Positions 35,621-43,812 of a stretch of 64,000 bases of DNA are shown here, in pieces. The stretch comes from Methanobacterium_D oryzae. Lineage in GTDB: Archaea > Methanobacteriota > Methanobacteria > Methanobacteriales > Methanobacteriaceae. The position numbers were made by a program, and so were the translations under genes. Position 1 is the stretch's first letter; every line of letters starts with the position of its first letter. The notes under the pieces were generated by a model that saw only the letters and a program-made list of their open reading frames with translations, did no database searches and was not told the origin of the DNA. Location of the stretch: assembly GCF_050433505.1 (NCBI RefSeq), contig NZ_JBNPXC010000001.1, positions 186,001 through 250,000 of the forward strand, given 5' to 3'.

Positions 35621-36982
35621 GTGGACATAGAAGGCTTTGTAAGGCAAGCATTAAAGAAAGATGATGAAAAATCAGTTGAAATGCAATTGCAAGATAAAAT
35701 ACTTGAATACAAAAACATTACTCCTCAACAAGCCAATAAAATGGCACTTGCAGTAATTGAAGAGGTTAAACATACCTTAAAAATTGAAAAACATGATGAT
35801 GGATTTCTAAAAGAGCTAATAGAGTATCCTAAAGCTGATGTAGCCATGGGCCAAATTGGTGTTGGCTCTAGAGGAGAAGGAGATTTCTTTGTTCACAGAA
35901 AAATTGCAGATATTGTATCAAGCACCCATACCAACGCATTTATAACTCCCGAAGCTCAAGATGATGGAGGAGTAGTTAAAAAGAGCGTTAATTCCAATGA
36001 TATCTACGTAACAACTGCTGTTGATGGTATCCATTCTCGTTTAAGCGAATATCCCTTTTTAGGAGGGTTTCATGTTGCAAGAGCAGCGCTTCGAGATGTA
36101 TGTGTTATGGGAGCAGATCCAGTGGCTGTTATAAGCGATCTTCACCTTGCAGATGATGGAGATGTAGGGAAATTGTTTGATTTTACAGCTGGAATTTGTG
36201 CAGTTTCAGAACTTGTAAATGTGCCGCTTGTGGCCGGAAGTACGCTTAGAGTTGGAGGAGATATGGTTTTAGGTGATAGACTGGTAAGTGCTGTAGGTGC
36301 AATTGGAATATCAGAATATCCACCAACTGCAAGGAAAAGAGCAGAAGTAGGAGATGTAATTCTATTAACAGAAGGCTCTGGAGGGGGAACAATAACCACA
36401 ACTGCCATATACCATGGTCTATTTGATGTTGTACGCGAAACCATGGACATCAGCTTTATAAAAGCTTCAGAAGCTATTTTTAATGCAGGATTACTCCCAG
36501 AGGTCCATGCTATGACTGATGTCACTAATGGAGGGCTTCGTGGAGATGCACATGAAATATCAAATACAACCGGGCTTGGATTAACTTTCTTTAATGATAA
36601 AATAAGAGAGATGATTAATCCAAAAGTGCTTGAAATGCTTGAAAATTTAGGTATAGACCCTCTCGGAGTTTCTGTGGATTCCTTAATGATAATAGCTCCA
36701 AAAGATGTTGCAGAGAAAGTTAAAAAAGCAGTTGGAGATGCAGGTGTAGCTATATCAGAAATTGGTTATGTTGATGACACAGGAAAGGCAAAACTTGTAA
36801 AAAATAATGATGTAGAAGAATTAAAGCCACTATTTAGGGAAGCTGCTTATACAAAGATTAAAATGGTTGTTGGAGATACAACACCTGATGACTTTGAACT
36901 TATGAAAGAAAAAGTTGAAAAAGCTGCATTAGATGCTATTAAAAAGAAAGATAATGTGGTTAAAGCTATAAAAGGTAAATAA
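35621..36982 (+). CDS. AIR synthase-related (PurM/selenophosphate-synthetase-like) protein
   Basis: A 453-residue protein starting at GTG 35621, with AAGGTG upstream. After an N-terminal helical extension of about 65 residues it has the PurM fold: DDGGVVKKSVNSNDIYVTTA, DVCVMGADPVAVISDLHLAD and TDVTNGGLRGDAHEISN. A helical C-terminal tail (about 405-453) is Lys-rich. Such ATP-binding AIR-synthase-related proteins are widespread in methanogens, but I know of no assigned reaction. No clear operon partner is present. Confidence 0.83.
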   Translation: MDIEGFVRQALKKDDEKSVEMQLQDKILEYKNITPQQANKMALAVIEEVKHTLKIEKHDDGFLKELIEYPKADVAMGQIGVGSRGEGDFFVHRKIADIVSSTHTNAFITPEAQDDGGVVKKSVNSNDIYVTTAVDGIHSRLSEYPFLGGFHVARAALRDVCVMGADPVAVISDLHLADDGDVGKLFDFTAGICAVSELVNVPLVAGSTLRVGGDMVLGDRLVSAVGAIGISEYPPTARKRAEVGDVILLTEGSGGGTITTTAIYHGLFDVVRETMDISFIKASEAIFNAGLLPEVHAMTDVTNGGLRGDAHEISNTTGLGLTFFNDKIREMINPKVLEMLENLGIDPLGVSVDSLMIIAPKDVAEKVKKAVGDAGVAISEIGYVDDTGKAKLVKNNDVEELKPLFREAAYTKIKMVVGDTTPDDFELMKEKVEKAALDAIKKKDNVVKAIKGK

Positions 36983-37197
36983 TAAATTATCGACCCAAAA
37001 GCTATTATAAATAATAGCTTTAAAATCTTTTATTTTCATTTAATTTAAATTTTAAAATCCTATAATAAAATTAAAGAATTTGTTATTTTTATAAGCATAT
37101 TAAGGGCACCATAGACAATAAAATTAATTCTTGAGAGTATAACAAATTATAAATGAGCCTAATAATACATAATTAACAATAAGTATTTGGTGAAAGG

Positions 37198-38370
37198 ATG
37201 AAATTAAACTCAAATATTGGGCTCGTCCAGGAAATTATGAGGGAATTTGCCAGTCTAACTGGACTCGAACCAGTAAATACGTGCCCAAAACGTTATTTAT
37301 GGACTGATGCCTTCGCAGTTAGTAATTATCTTGAACTTTTCGAAGAGACAGATGATAAAACCTATTTAAATCTTGCCTTACGTCTTGTTGATCAAGTTCA
37401 TCACGTTCTTGGCCGTCATCGTGATGATGATCCTCGAGATGGTTGGATCAGTGGTCTTGATGAAGAGGAAGGAGAATTACATCCAACAAAGGGCGGACTG
37501 CGAATTGGGAAAAAGATGAATGAACGTAAGCCAGATGAAATATCTGATGAACGTTTAGAATGGGATCAGGATGGTCAGTATTATCATTATATAACAAAGT
37601 GGATGCATGCTCTTAATCGCGTTAGTAAGGTCACTAATGACCCGAAATATGTCCAGTGGGCAGTTGAACTTGGAAAAAATGTACATGAAAAATTCACTTA
37701 TGTACCTTCTCCAGGAAGGCAAAAGAGAATGTACTGGAAGATGAGCATTGATCTCAGCTATCCTCTTGTGCCATCAATGGGCCAGCATGACCCTTTAGAC
37801 GGGTTTGTTACATATAATGAGCTTCAAATCACGGCAAATAAATTAGGACTGCTACCTGAGTTTGATCTTAGTAGAGAAATTGAGGATATGAAAAATATTT
37901 GTCAAGGTAAAAGTTGGACAACAAATGACCCCCTTGGAATAGGCGGTCTCCTTTCTGATGCTTTAAGAGTGTCTCAATTAATTATAAACTGTGATTTTAG
38001 ATATACAAATTTGCTGGAAACAATTTTAAGCTCTGCTTTATTTGGAATGAAATATTTCGAAAGAGAAAATTCCTTAAAGTATTCTGCTAATTATCGTTTA
38101 GCATTCCGGGAATTAGGACTATCAATAGGTTTAAAAGGAGTTAATAAATTATCAAATTGGATTGATAAAAATAAGAGATTATTCAGTAGCAATAGTTCTC
38201 TGCAACAACAAGTCGAAACACTAACGAAATATGTACCCATTGGAGAGTCTATCGAAAAGTTTTGGAGAAATAGTAAAAACAGAGAAACTGAAAGCTGGAG
38301 AGAACATCAAGAAATTAACATGGTAATGCTTGTAACAAGCATTATTCCTGAGGGATTCTGGATGATTTAG
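37198..38370 (+). CDS. Uncharacterised protein, possibly an alpha/alpha-barrel glycosidase-like fold
   Basis: A 390-residue protein that I do not recognise with certainty. Repeated helical segments of about 50 residues carry aromatic and acidic patches (KRYLWTDAFAVSNYLELFEE, HRDDDPRDGWISG, WDQDGQYYHYITKWMHALN, SMGQHDPLDGFVTYNELQ). This resembles six-hairpin glycosidase-type barrels. No signal peptide is present, so it would be cytosolic. GGTGAAAGG precedes ATG 37198. It has its own promoter region and no obvious operon partner. Confidence 0.6.
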   Translation: MKLNSNIGLVQEIMREFASLTGLEPVNTCPKRYLWTDAFAVSNYLELFEETDDKTYLNLALRLVDQVHHVLGRHRDDDPRDGWISGLDEEEGELHPTKGGLRIGKKMNERKPDEISDERLEWDQDGQYYHYITKWMHALNRVSKVTNDPKYVQWAVELGKNVHEKFTYVPSPGRQKRMYWKMSIDLSYPLVPSMGQHDPLDGFVTYNELQITANKLGLLPEFDLSREIEDMKNICQGKSWTTNDPLGIGGLLSDALRVSQLIINCDFRYTNLLETILSSALFGMKYFERENSLKYSANYRLAFRELGLSIGLKGVNKLSNWIDKNKRLFSSNSSLQQQVETLTKYVPIGESIEKFWRNSKNRETESWREHQEINMVMLVTSIIPEGFWMI

Positions 38371-38553
38371 TTAAAATGAAATAGAAATATAATTTACCTC
38401 CAATATAGACTTAATGCTTGAAAACAGGGAAAACCAGATTTGAGCATTATAATAAAATGTTTAGATGAATAAAATCCATTTAATAAAACTAAATACACCA
38501 ACACAAGTAAACTATAAATATGTCAATTGAGTAAATAAATAACAGATGATATT

Positions 38554-38994
38554 ATGGATGACAAAGGATTGATATTCACCATTGATGCAGCATTGGCTTT
38601 GATACCTATTTTTATTGTACTTACCACAATAGCCAGTCTTGGTGATGATTATCTTACGTTTTCATCCCAACAAATCCGTATCTCCCATGATGCTCAAGAT
38701 ACATTAGAGACCATGGCAACATACAAACAAGGTACTGATTCTATCTGTGTTCTTCAAAATATTACAGAAACATTGATGATAAACAAAAATAATGCTACGG
38801 GACGCACACTTGCAGGAACAATTGCAAGCAAATATTTAAATAGCACGATTAGAGATGCAAAATATAATTTAACAGAAATAAAACAGCTTAATACAACTAT
38901 AGCATCCAATGCCAATATGGCATCTGCAAATAACACTGCTGTTGGCGTTAGGAATTTCGGTGATTACACTTTCAGATTATACATTTGGAATTAA
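38554..38994 (+). CDS. Pilin-like or N-terminally anchored surface protein
   Basis: A 146-residue protein with the start MDDKGLIFTIDAALALIPIF: charged residues, a DKG, then a long hydrophobic helix. This resembles archaeal class III (prepilin) signal sequences. The remainder is Thr/Asn-rich and mostly helical, with several NxT sequons. The gene is followed 31 bases later by the PAP2-like gene in the same direction. No matching prepilin peptidase is in the window. Confidence 0.6.
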   Translation: MDDKGLIFTIDAALALIPIFIVLTTIASLGDDYLTFSSQQIRISHDAQDTLETMATYKQGTDSICVLQNITETLMINKNNATGRTLAGTIASKYLNSTIRDAKYNLTEIKQLNTTIASNANMASANNTAVGVRNFGDYTFRLYIWN

Positions 38995-39025
38995 ATTAGC
39001 TTTTTTTCTATTTTAGGGATTATCT

Positions 39026-39637
39026 ATGATCAACCAATTAATTTCAGACAATTTCAAAAGAAGCTTTGCAGAGTTTATTTCAACCATTGCATACGCTCCC
39101 TTAATTTCTATACCCGCATTTGCATTAATAAACTATTTTTTGTTGGATCTATACAATTTCGTAATAATAACTACAGTATGCGCAATATTTGCCGGTATTT
39201 TGCCAATCCTACTCGTATTATTTTTGCTTAAAAATAGAAGCAATGGAAAAGAGATAGATATGGACATACCTGAAAGAGCTGATCGGCACTATCCTCTTTT
39301 ATTAGTAATTTTAACATATATTATTGGTACAATCGTATTATATACACTTAATGCGCCTGCAATAACAACTGTTTTAATGTTTTGCTATTTTTCAAATACA
39401 TTAATCTTATTTTTTATAAATTTATACTGGAAAATCAGCATTCATGCAATGGGAGTAGCGGGACCATCAGTCGCTTTAATTTATGTTTTTGGCCTTCCAG
39501 GACTTATTTTCAGCTTAATAATTCCCTTAGTAATGTGGAGTAGGCTTTATTTAAAGAAACATACCTTTTTTCAGGTAATAATAGGAGCTCTGCTTGGTGT
39601 AATCTTAACAGCTCTTCAAATACATTATTTAATCTAA
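39026..39637 (+). CDS. PAP2-superfamily-like membrane protein
   Basis: A 203-residue protein with about six hydrophobic segments. The C-terminal part reads SIHAMGVAGPSVALIYVFG and SRLYLKKHTFFQVIIGALLG, which resembles PAP2 phosphatase motifs 2 and 3 (SxHx and SRxxxxxHxxxx). The first motif (KxxxxxxRP) is not clear, so catalytic competence is uncertain. It could be a lipid phosphatase relative. It is likely cotranscribed with the pilin-like gene. Confidence 0.65.
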   Translation: MINQLISDNFKRSFAEFISTIAYAPLISIPAFALINYFLLDLYNFVIITTVCAIFAGILPILLVLFLLKNRSNGKEIDMDIPERADRHYPLLLVILTYIIGTIVLYTLNAPAITTVLMFCYFSNTLILFFINLYWKISIHAMGVAGPSVALIYVFGLPGLIFSLIIPLVMWSRLYLKKHTFFQVIIGALLGVILTALQIHYLI

Positions 39638-39737
39638 TAAATTCATATAATAAAAATGAAAAATTTCATCATTTTCTTCTCTTTATTTAAACGTAACATA
39701 ATGTGATTATTTTTATCTTTTTTAAGTTTCCAAAAAG

Positions 39738-39749
39738 TTTAAACAATTT
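39738..39749 (+). promoter_or_regulatory. Shared element upstream of mtaA
   Basis: TTTAAACAATTT followed by AAA; the same 12-mer occurs upstream of mtaB at 41458-41469. It lies 53 bases before the mtaA start. It may be a regulator site or upstream promoter element for the methanol genes. Confidence 0.4.
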
Positions 39750-39790
39750 AAAATCCCTATATTAATTATCATACAAATGTTGGTATTATT

Positions 39791-40855
39791 ATGAATTTAA
39801 AAGATAATTTAATTAACTCCCTTTCTGGAGAAGAAGTGGAAATAACTCCTGTAGTCAGTGTTACACAGGTAGGAATTGTTGAAGCAATGCAAAAAACAGA
39901 TGCTTTCTGGCCAGACGCCCATACAAACGCCGCCAAAATGGCAACCCTTGGAAGCTCTTTATATGAACTTGCAGGATTAGAATGTGCAAGAATACCCTTT
40001 GATTTAACTGTAGAGGCTGACGCAATGGGATGTAGAGTTGATCTTGGTGTTGAGGATAGAACTCCTCAAATTACTAAAAGTCCATTTGATAGTAGCAGCG
40101 ATATTAAAGTACCTGAAGATTTTCTTGAAAGGGGACGAATTCAAGTTGTTCTAGAAGCTGTTAAGAAATTAAAAGAAAAATATGGAAATAGTCTTCCAAT
40201 TGTCGTTGGTATGACTGGGCCACTAACATTGGCCGGACAGTTACTGGGAATTGAAAATTTAGTAAGATATATGAGAAGCAGACCTTATGAAGTTGAATCT
40301 ACTCTGGATAAAGTTCTTGAAGCCTCAATCCAGTATGCAAATGCAATTTGCGAAATAGAACCAGATGTAGTATGTGTGGCTGATCCTACATCTGCACCTG
40401 ACCTTATTGATCCTCTACAATTTAAAAATATGGTTAAACCCATATTAGAAGATTTATCAATGGAAATAACAACAAATAAGGTTCTTCATATATGCGGATC
40501 TACTGAACCAATAATTAGAGATATGGCTACTGCAGGTTTTGATGGGCTTAGTGTCGAAGAAAAAGTTGACATAGCAATGGCTAAAGAGGAAATAAAAGGT
40601 GGAGGAAAAACCATAAGAGTTGGTGGAAGAACTGTGAGCATGGGAACTGGAGATAAAACTCCTAAGCTCGTTGGAAATATTTCTACTAATCAGACGCTTT
40701 TTATGGGTTCTACTGCAGATGTTAAAACTGAAGTAAAAAATGTTTTAAAGGCAGGGGTGGATATTTTAGCTCCAAGCTGTGGTTTAGCTCCTCAATCACC
40801 CATAGTAAATATTAAAGCCATGGTTGAAGCAAGAAACGAATTTCATGGTATTTAA
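39791..40855 (+). CDS. mtaA: Methylcobamide:coenzyme M methyltransferase MtaA
   Basis: A 354-residue member of the uroporphyrinogen decarboxylase-like methyltransferases. Zinc-binding residues are visible as HICGSTEPI (HxC) and a distant Cys in APSCGLAPQSP. It moves the methyl group from methylated corrinoid protein to coenzyme M. The mtaB and mtaC genes follow, which argues for MtaA (methanol) rather than MtbA (methylamine). One unrelated gene on the opposite strand separates it from mtaB. Confidence 0.9.
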   Translation: MNLKDNLINSLSGEEVEITPVVSVTQVGIVEAMQKTDAFWPDAHTNAAKMATLGSSLYELAGLECARIPFDLTVEADAMGCRVDLGVEDRTPQITKSPFDSSSDIKVPEDFLERGRIQVVLEAVKKLKEKYGNSLPIVVGMTGPLTLAGQLLGIENLVRYMRSRPYEVESTLDKVLEASIQYANAICEIEPDVVCVADPTSAPDLIDPLQFKNMVKPILEDLSMEITTNKVLHICGSTEPIIRDMATAGFDGLSVEEKVDIAMAKEEIKGGGKTIRVGGRTVSMGTGDKTPKLVGNISTNQTLFMGSTADVKTEVKNVLKAGVDILAPSCGLAPQSPIVNIKAMVEARNEFHGI

Positions 40856-40861
40856 AAACAA

Positions 40862-41419
40862 TCATTTAGCTTTTGAAAATCCTACCAGTATAGTTGCAAG
40901 ATTTGGATCATCGGGATATCCATATCTATTTTTTAAATAATAGTCGCCTATAGTAGAAGGACTGCAAGATACAACCCCAACAATATTTTCAATAGAATCC
41001 AGCTCGGGAAAAGGAATTGAAGGTAAAACAAATAATTGTTTTTCACCTACAGTTCTTATAGCATTTTTATCAATCTTAAACATCACAAAATCATTGCTTA
41101 GAAAATATACATCATCTCTACATTGATATTCCTCTTTCTCTTCTGGAGAGATCAATTCTTGTCCTAATACCCTTCCCTTATCTGTTATTAAAAGTACAGT
41201 TGGATTAGGCGCACGACGGAAATCGCGATTTTTGAGTAAAAGCAGCAAATATTCTCTTTTTAAACATTCTTCCAGTCCGGTATTAATTACTGGAATTATA
41301 TCTTCTTTTTTACTAAATTCAGAGCATTTTAGTACCTCCTTATCTTCATTCTGAAGTTTTCGTACATCAACGACTCCTTTCATCTTTTTTATTGTATTTA
41401 TTGCTTTTTCAACTATCAT
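40862..41419 (-). CDS. Uncharacterised protein inside the methanol cluster
   Basis: A 185-residue soluble protein with no family I can name. It has an N-terminal helix (IVEKAINTIKKMKGVVDVRK), a beta-rich middle (PTVLLITDKGRVLGQELIS) and a C-terminal CSPSTIGDYYLKNRYGYPDD. It is encoded opposite to mtaA and mtaB and ends seven bases from the mtaA stop. Position suggests, but does not prove, a link to methanol use. Confidence 0.6.
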   Translation of the reverse strand: MIVEKAINTIKKMKGVVDVRKLQNEDKEVLKCSEFSKKEDIIPVINTGLEECLKREYLLLLLKNRDFRRAPNPTVLLITDKGRVLGQELISPEEKEEYQCRDDVYFLSNDFVMFKIDKNAIRTVGEKQLFVLPSIPFPELDSIENIVGVVSCSPSTIGDYYLKNRYGYPDDPNLATILVGFSKAK

Positions 41420-41457
41420 ATCATTCGCACAATTATACTAATTTAAAGGACCAAAAA

Positions 41458-41469
41458 TTTAAACAATTT
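41458..41469 (+). promoter_or_regulatory. Shared element upstream of mtaB
   Basis: TTTAAACAATTT, identical to the element ahead of mtaA at 39738-39749, followed here by GAA; it is 66 bases before the mtaB start at 41524. Confidence 0.4.
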
Positions 41470-41523
41470 GAATTAATAATACTATTATTAGAATATTTAT
41501 GAATATATTTAGTGGTGAATTAT

Positions 41524-42909
41524 GTGAAAAGATTTACAAAAATGGTATATAAAAAACCAGAAGATATGGTTTTCGGCCGTTCTAAATTCCCAGTAAGTCA
41601 AAGATGGAGTATGCAATTTGGTGCAGGATATGTAGTTCCAGAAGTAAAGGTAGCCCCAGTAGAAGGATCCGAAACGTCCGAAGAAAGAATGATAGCTGAA
41701 TGTAGAAACATAGCACAAAGTGCATGTGAAAGAGCTGTAGGAATAGGATTACCAGCATTTATGTTAGAACAAGAACATGTTTCCCAGCAAACTAATAATC
41801 CAAAATGGGCTGCAGAAACTACAAGATCTCAAGTTGAAGTTTTAGAAAGATACTATGACGAATACGGCATTAGAGTATCCCTCAGACAAACCCCTGCAGA
41901 TATAAGAATTGAAGAAAAAGGCCTCGGGCTTAGAGGGTCAGATTATGATAATGCTATTGAAGAAACCGTGGAAGCATGTGCAGCAAATGGGGCATCTGAC
42001 GTTTGCATAGAATCAATGGGTGGAAAAGCGCTTTCAGACTATGGAATATCCCGTGGAGATCCAAGAGCAATACTCTTTGGAATAGGAGTTCTTGGAAGCA
42101 TAGATATGGAATATATCTGGAAAAGAATAGTTAATATCTGTAAAAAATACGATTGCAGGCCTGGTGGAGATACGGACTGTTCTCAGGCCAATACAGCCAT
42201 GTTTATGGCAGGAGGATTATTAGATAAAGACGTTTCACATACAGTAGCAGCATTAGCAAGATGCATGGGCGCAGCAAGAAGCCTTGTAGCTGTTGAATGT
42301 GGTGCACTTGGCCCACTTAAAGACTGCGGATATGAAAATCCAATTATAAAAGCAATTAGTGGAGTTCCCATAGCTATGGAAGGTAAAAATGCTGTTTGCG
42401 CTCATTCAGACCTTATAGGAAACCTGACCTGTGCAGTTACAGATGTCTGGAGTAATGAATCAGTTTATCACAGACAGGAAATGGGAGGTACAACCCCTGA
42501 GGTTTGGCTGCAAGCTACAGGATTTGAATCTGCTCTAATGAATACAGCTCTTCAAACAGGACAAGAAGAAGTCCTAAGAGACCTCTATACCCTTACAGAT
42601 AAGTACAGAGATCCACAGGCTTTGATACTAGCTTATGATAATGCTCATAGAATAGGAGAAGCCATAGTGAATTATGGTAAAGATCCTTATCTAAGGGCAA
42701 GAGCAGCCGCTCTTGAGGCCGGAAAAATAATAAACGAAGCAGTTGATGCTAATAAAATATATCTTACTCGATTTGAGAGAGAATCACTTGATAGTGCCCT
42801 TAGAGTGATCGAAGACTTGCCAACCGATTCTGATCAATTTATTGACGAATGTATCAGGACTTATTCAAGAAAAGTACCTGATTTTAACCCTAAAAACTAT
42901 GAACTTTGA
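41524..42909 (+). CDS. mtaB: Methanol:corrinoid methyltransferase MtaB
   Basis: A 461-residue protein from GTG 41524; GGTGA lies five bases upstream, and two earlier in-frame GTGs (41512, 41515) belong to that site. Recognisable MtaB segments are MVFGRSKFPV near the start, ESMGGKALSDYG (Glu ligand), GDTDCSQANTAMF and LGPLKDCGYEN (Cys ligands) of the catalytic zinc. It methylates the corrinoid of MtaC with methanol. mtaC starts nine bases later. Confidence 0.96.
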   Translation: MKRFTKMVYKKPEDMVFGRSKFPVSQRWSMQFGAGYVVPEVKVAPVEGSETSEERMIAECRNIAQSACERAVGIGLPAFMLEQEHVSQQTNNPKWAAETTRSQVEVLERYYDEYGIRVSLRQTPADIRIEEKGLGLRGSDYDNAIEETVEACAANGASDVCIESMGGKALSDYGISRGDPRAILFGIGVLGSIDMEYIWKRIVNICKKYDCRPGGDTDCSQANTAMFMAGGLLDKDVSHTVAALARCMGAARSLVAVECGALGPLKDCGYENPIIKAISGVPIAMEGKNAVCAHSDLIGNLTCAVTDVWSNESVYHRQEMGGTTPEVWLQATGFESALMNTALQTGQEEVLRDLYTLTDKYRDPQALILAYDNAHRIGEAIVNYGKDPYLRARAAALEAGKIINEAVDANKIYLTRFERESLDSALRVIEDLPTDSDQFIDECIRTYSRKVPDFNPKNYEL

Positions 42910-42918
42910 GGTGTGAAT

Positions 42919-43743
42919 ATGAAGATTGATGAATTAGAATTAAATATAGATCAGGATTTTGTGGCAGTTAGATATAATGTAGAGCTTGAAGGTCCTGCAA
43001 TAACACCTGAAAACGACCCTGACGTACAGGCAATTCTTCCCAAAGATGAACCTTATAGATCCATTGCAATGGGAGTGCTCCATGGAGATATAGATGAAGC
43101 ACTTAATAGTGTTAAAGAAGGATTAGAAGATGGCCTCTCTCCAATGGATGTTATTAACAAGGGATTAATGAAAGGAATGGATGCAGTTAATGCTCTTTAT
43201 ACCAAAGGATTTTATTTTCTGCCAGATTTAATGCTTTCTGGAGATGCAATGATGGAAGGCTTAAAAGAAAGCGAAAAAGTCCTTGGACATAGGAGTGAAA
43301 CTAAAGGAACAGTAGTTAGTTTTGTAGCTGAAGGAGATCCACATGACATAGGTAAAAATCTAGTGGTAATGTTCTTAAGAGCAGGCGGATACGAAGCAAT
43401 AGATTTAGGTAGGGATGTACCTACAGAAGAAGTTGTAGATGCAGTTAAAGAATATAAGCCCATATTTATGACTGGAACAGCTCTAATGACTACCACTATG
43501 ACTGCATTTCCAAAAGTTGTCGAGCAAATGCAGGAAAATGGTCTTGAAGTTCCAGCAATTGGATGTGGTGGTGGCTCTGTTAGAAGAGATTTTGTTGAGT
43601 CATTCCCAATGAGTGTATACGGTGTAGAAGCATACCATACACCCAAATTAGCTGATAGCATAGTAAAAGATAAAAAAACATGGAAAGAAATTAGAAAAGA
43701 GTATTCAGACATAGTTGGAGAATTCGTTCCAGAATACGATTAA
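42919..43743 (+). CDS. mtaC: Methanol-specific corrinoid protein MtaC
   Basis: A 274-residue protein from ATG 42919, with GAGGTG upstream; GTG 42913 overlaps this site. The B12-binding motif DPHDIGKNL (DxHxxG) places the cobalt-ligating His near residue 142, followed by the Rossmann-like GTALMTTTMTAFPK and GCGGGSV segments. The helical cap domain is at about 40-115. It carries the methyl group between MtaB and MtaA, and the gene follows mtaB directly. Confidence 0.96.
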   Translation: MKIDELELNIDQDFVAVRYNVELEGPAITPENDPDVQAILPKDEPYRSIAMGVLHGDIDEALNSVKEGLEDGLSPMDVINKGLMKGMDAVNALYTKGFYFLPDLMLSGDAMMEGLKESEKVLGHRSETKGTVVSFVAEGDPHDIGKNLVVMFLRAGGYEAIDLGRDVPTEEVVDAVKEYKPIFMTGTALMTTTMTAFPKVVEQMQENGLEVPAIGCGGGSVRRDFVESFPMSVYGVEAYHTPKLADSIVKDKKTWKEIRKEYSDIVGEFVPEYD

Positions 43744-43751
43744 CTAGAAAA

Positions 43752-43764
43752 TATTTTCTTTTTT
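43752..43764 (+). terminator. T-rich stretch after mtaC
   Basis: TTTTCTTTTTTAAA lies ten bases past the mtaC stop. It may reduce read-through to the RamA-like gene or be a weak terminator. Confidence 0.3.
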
Positions 43765-43812
43765 AAATTTCCATGCTTTTTATTAAGCTAAATTAATTGA
43801 GGTAAACTCTAG

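Noticed and set aside
43212..43712. 166-codon frame opposite mtaC
   Set aside because: The plus-strand corrinoid protein is certain; the opposite frame shows no recognisable features.
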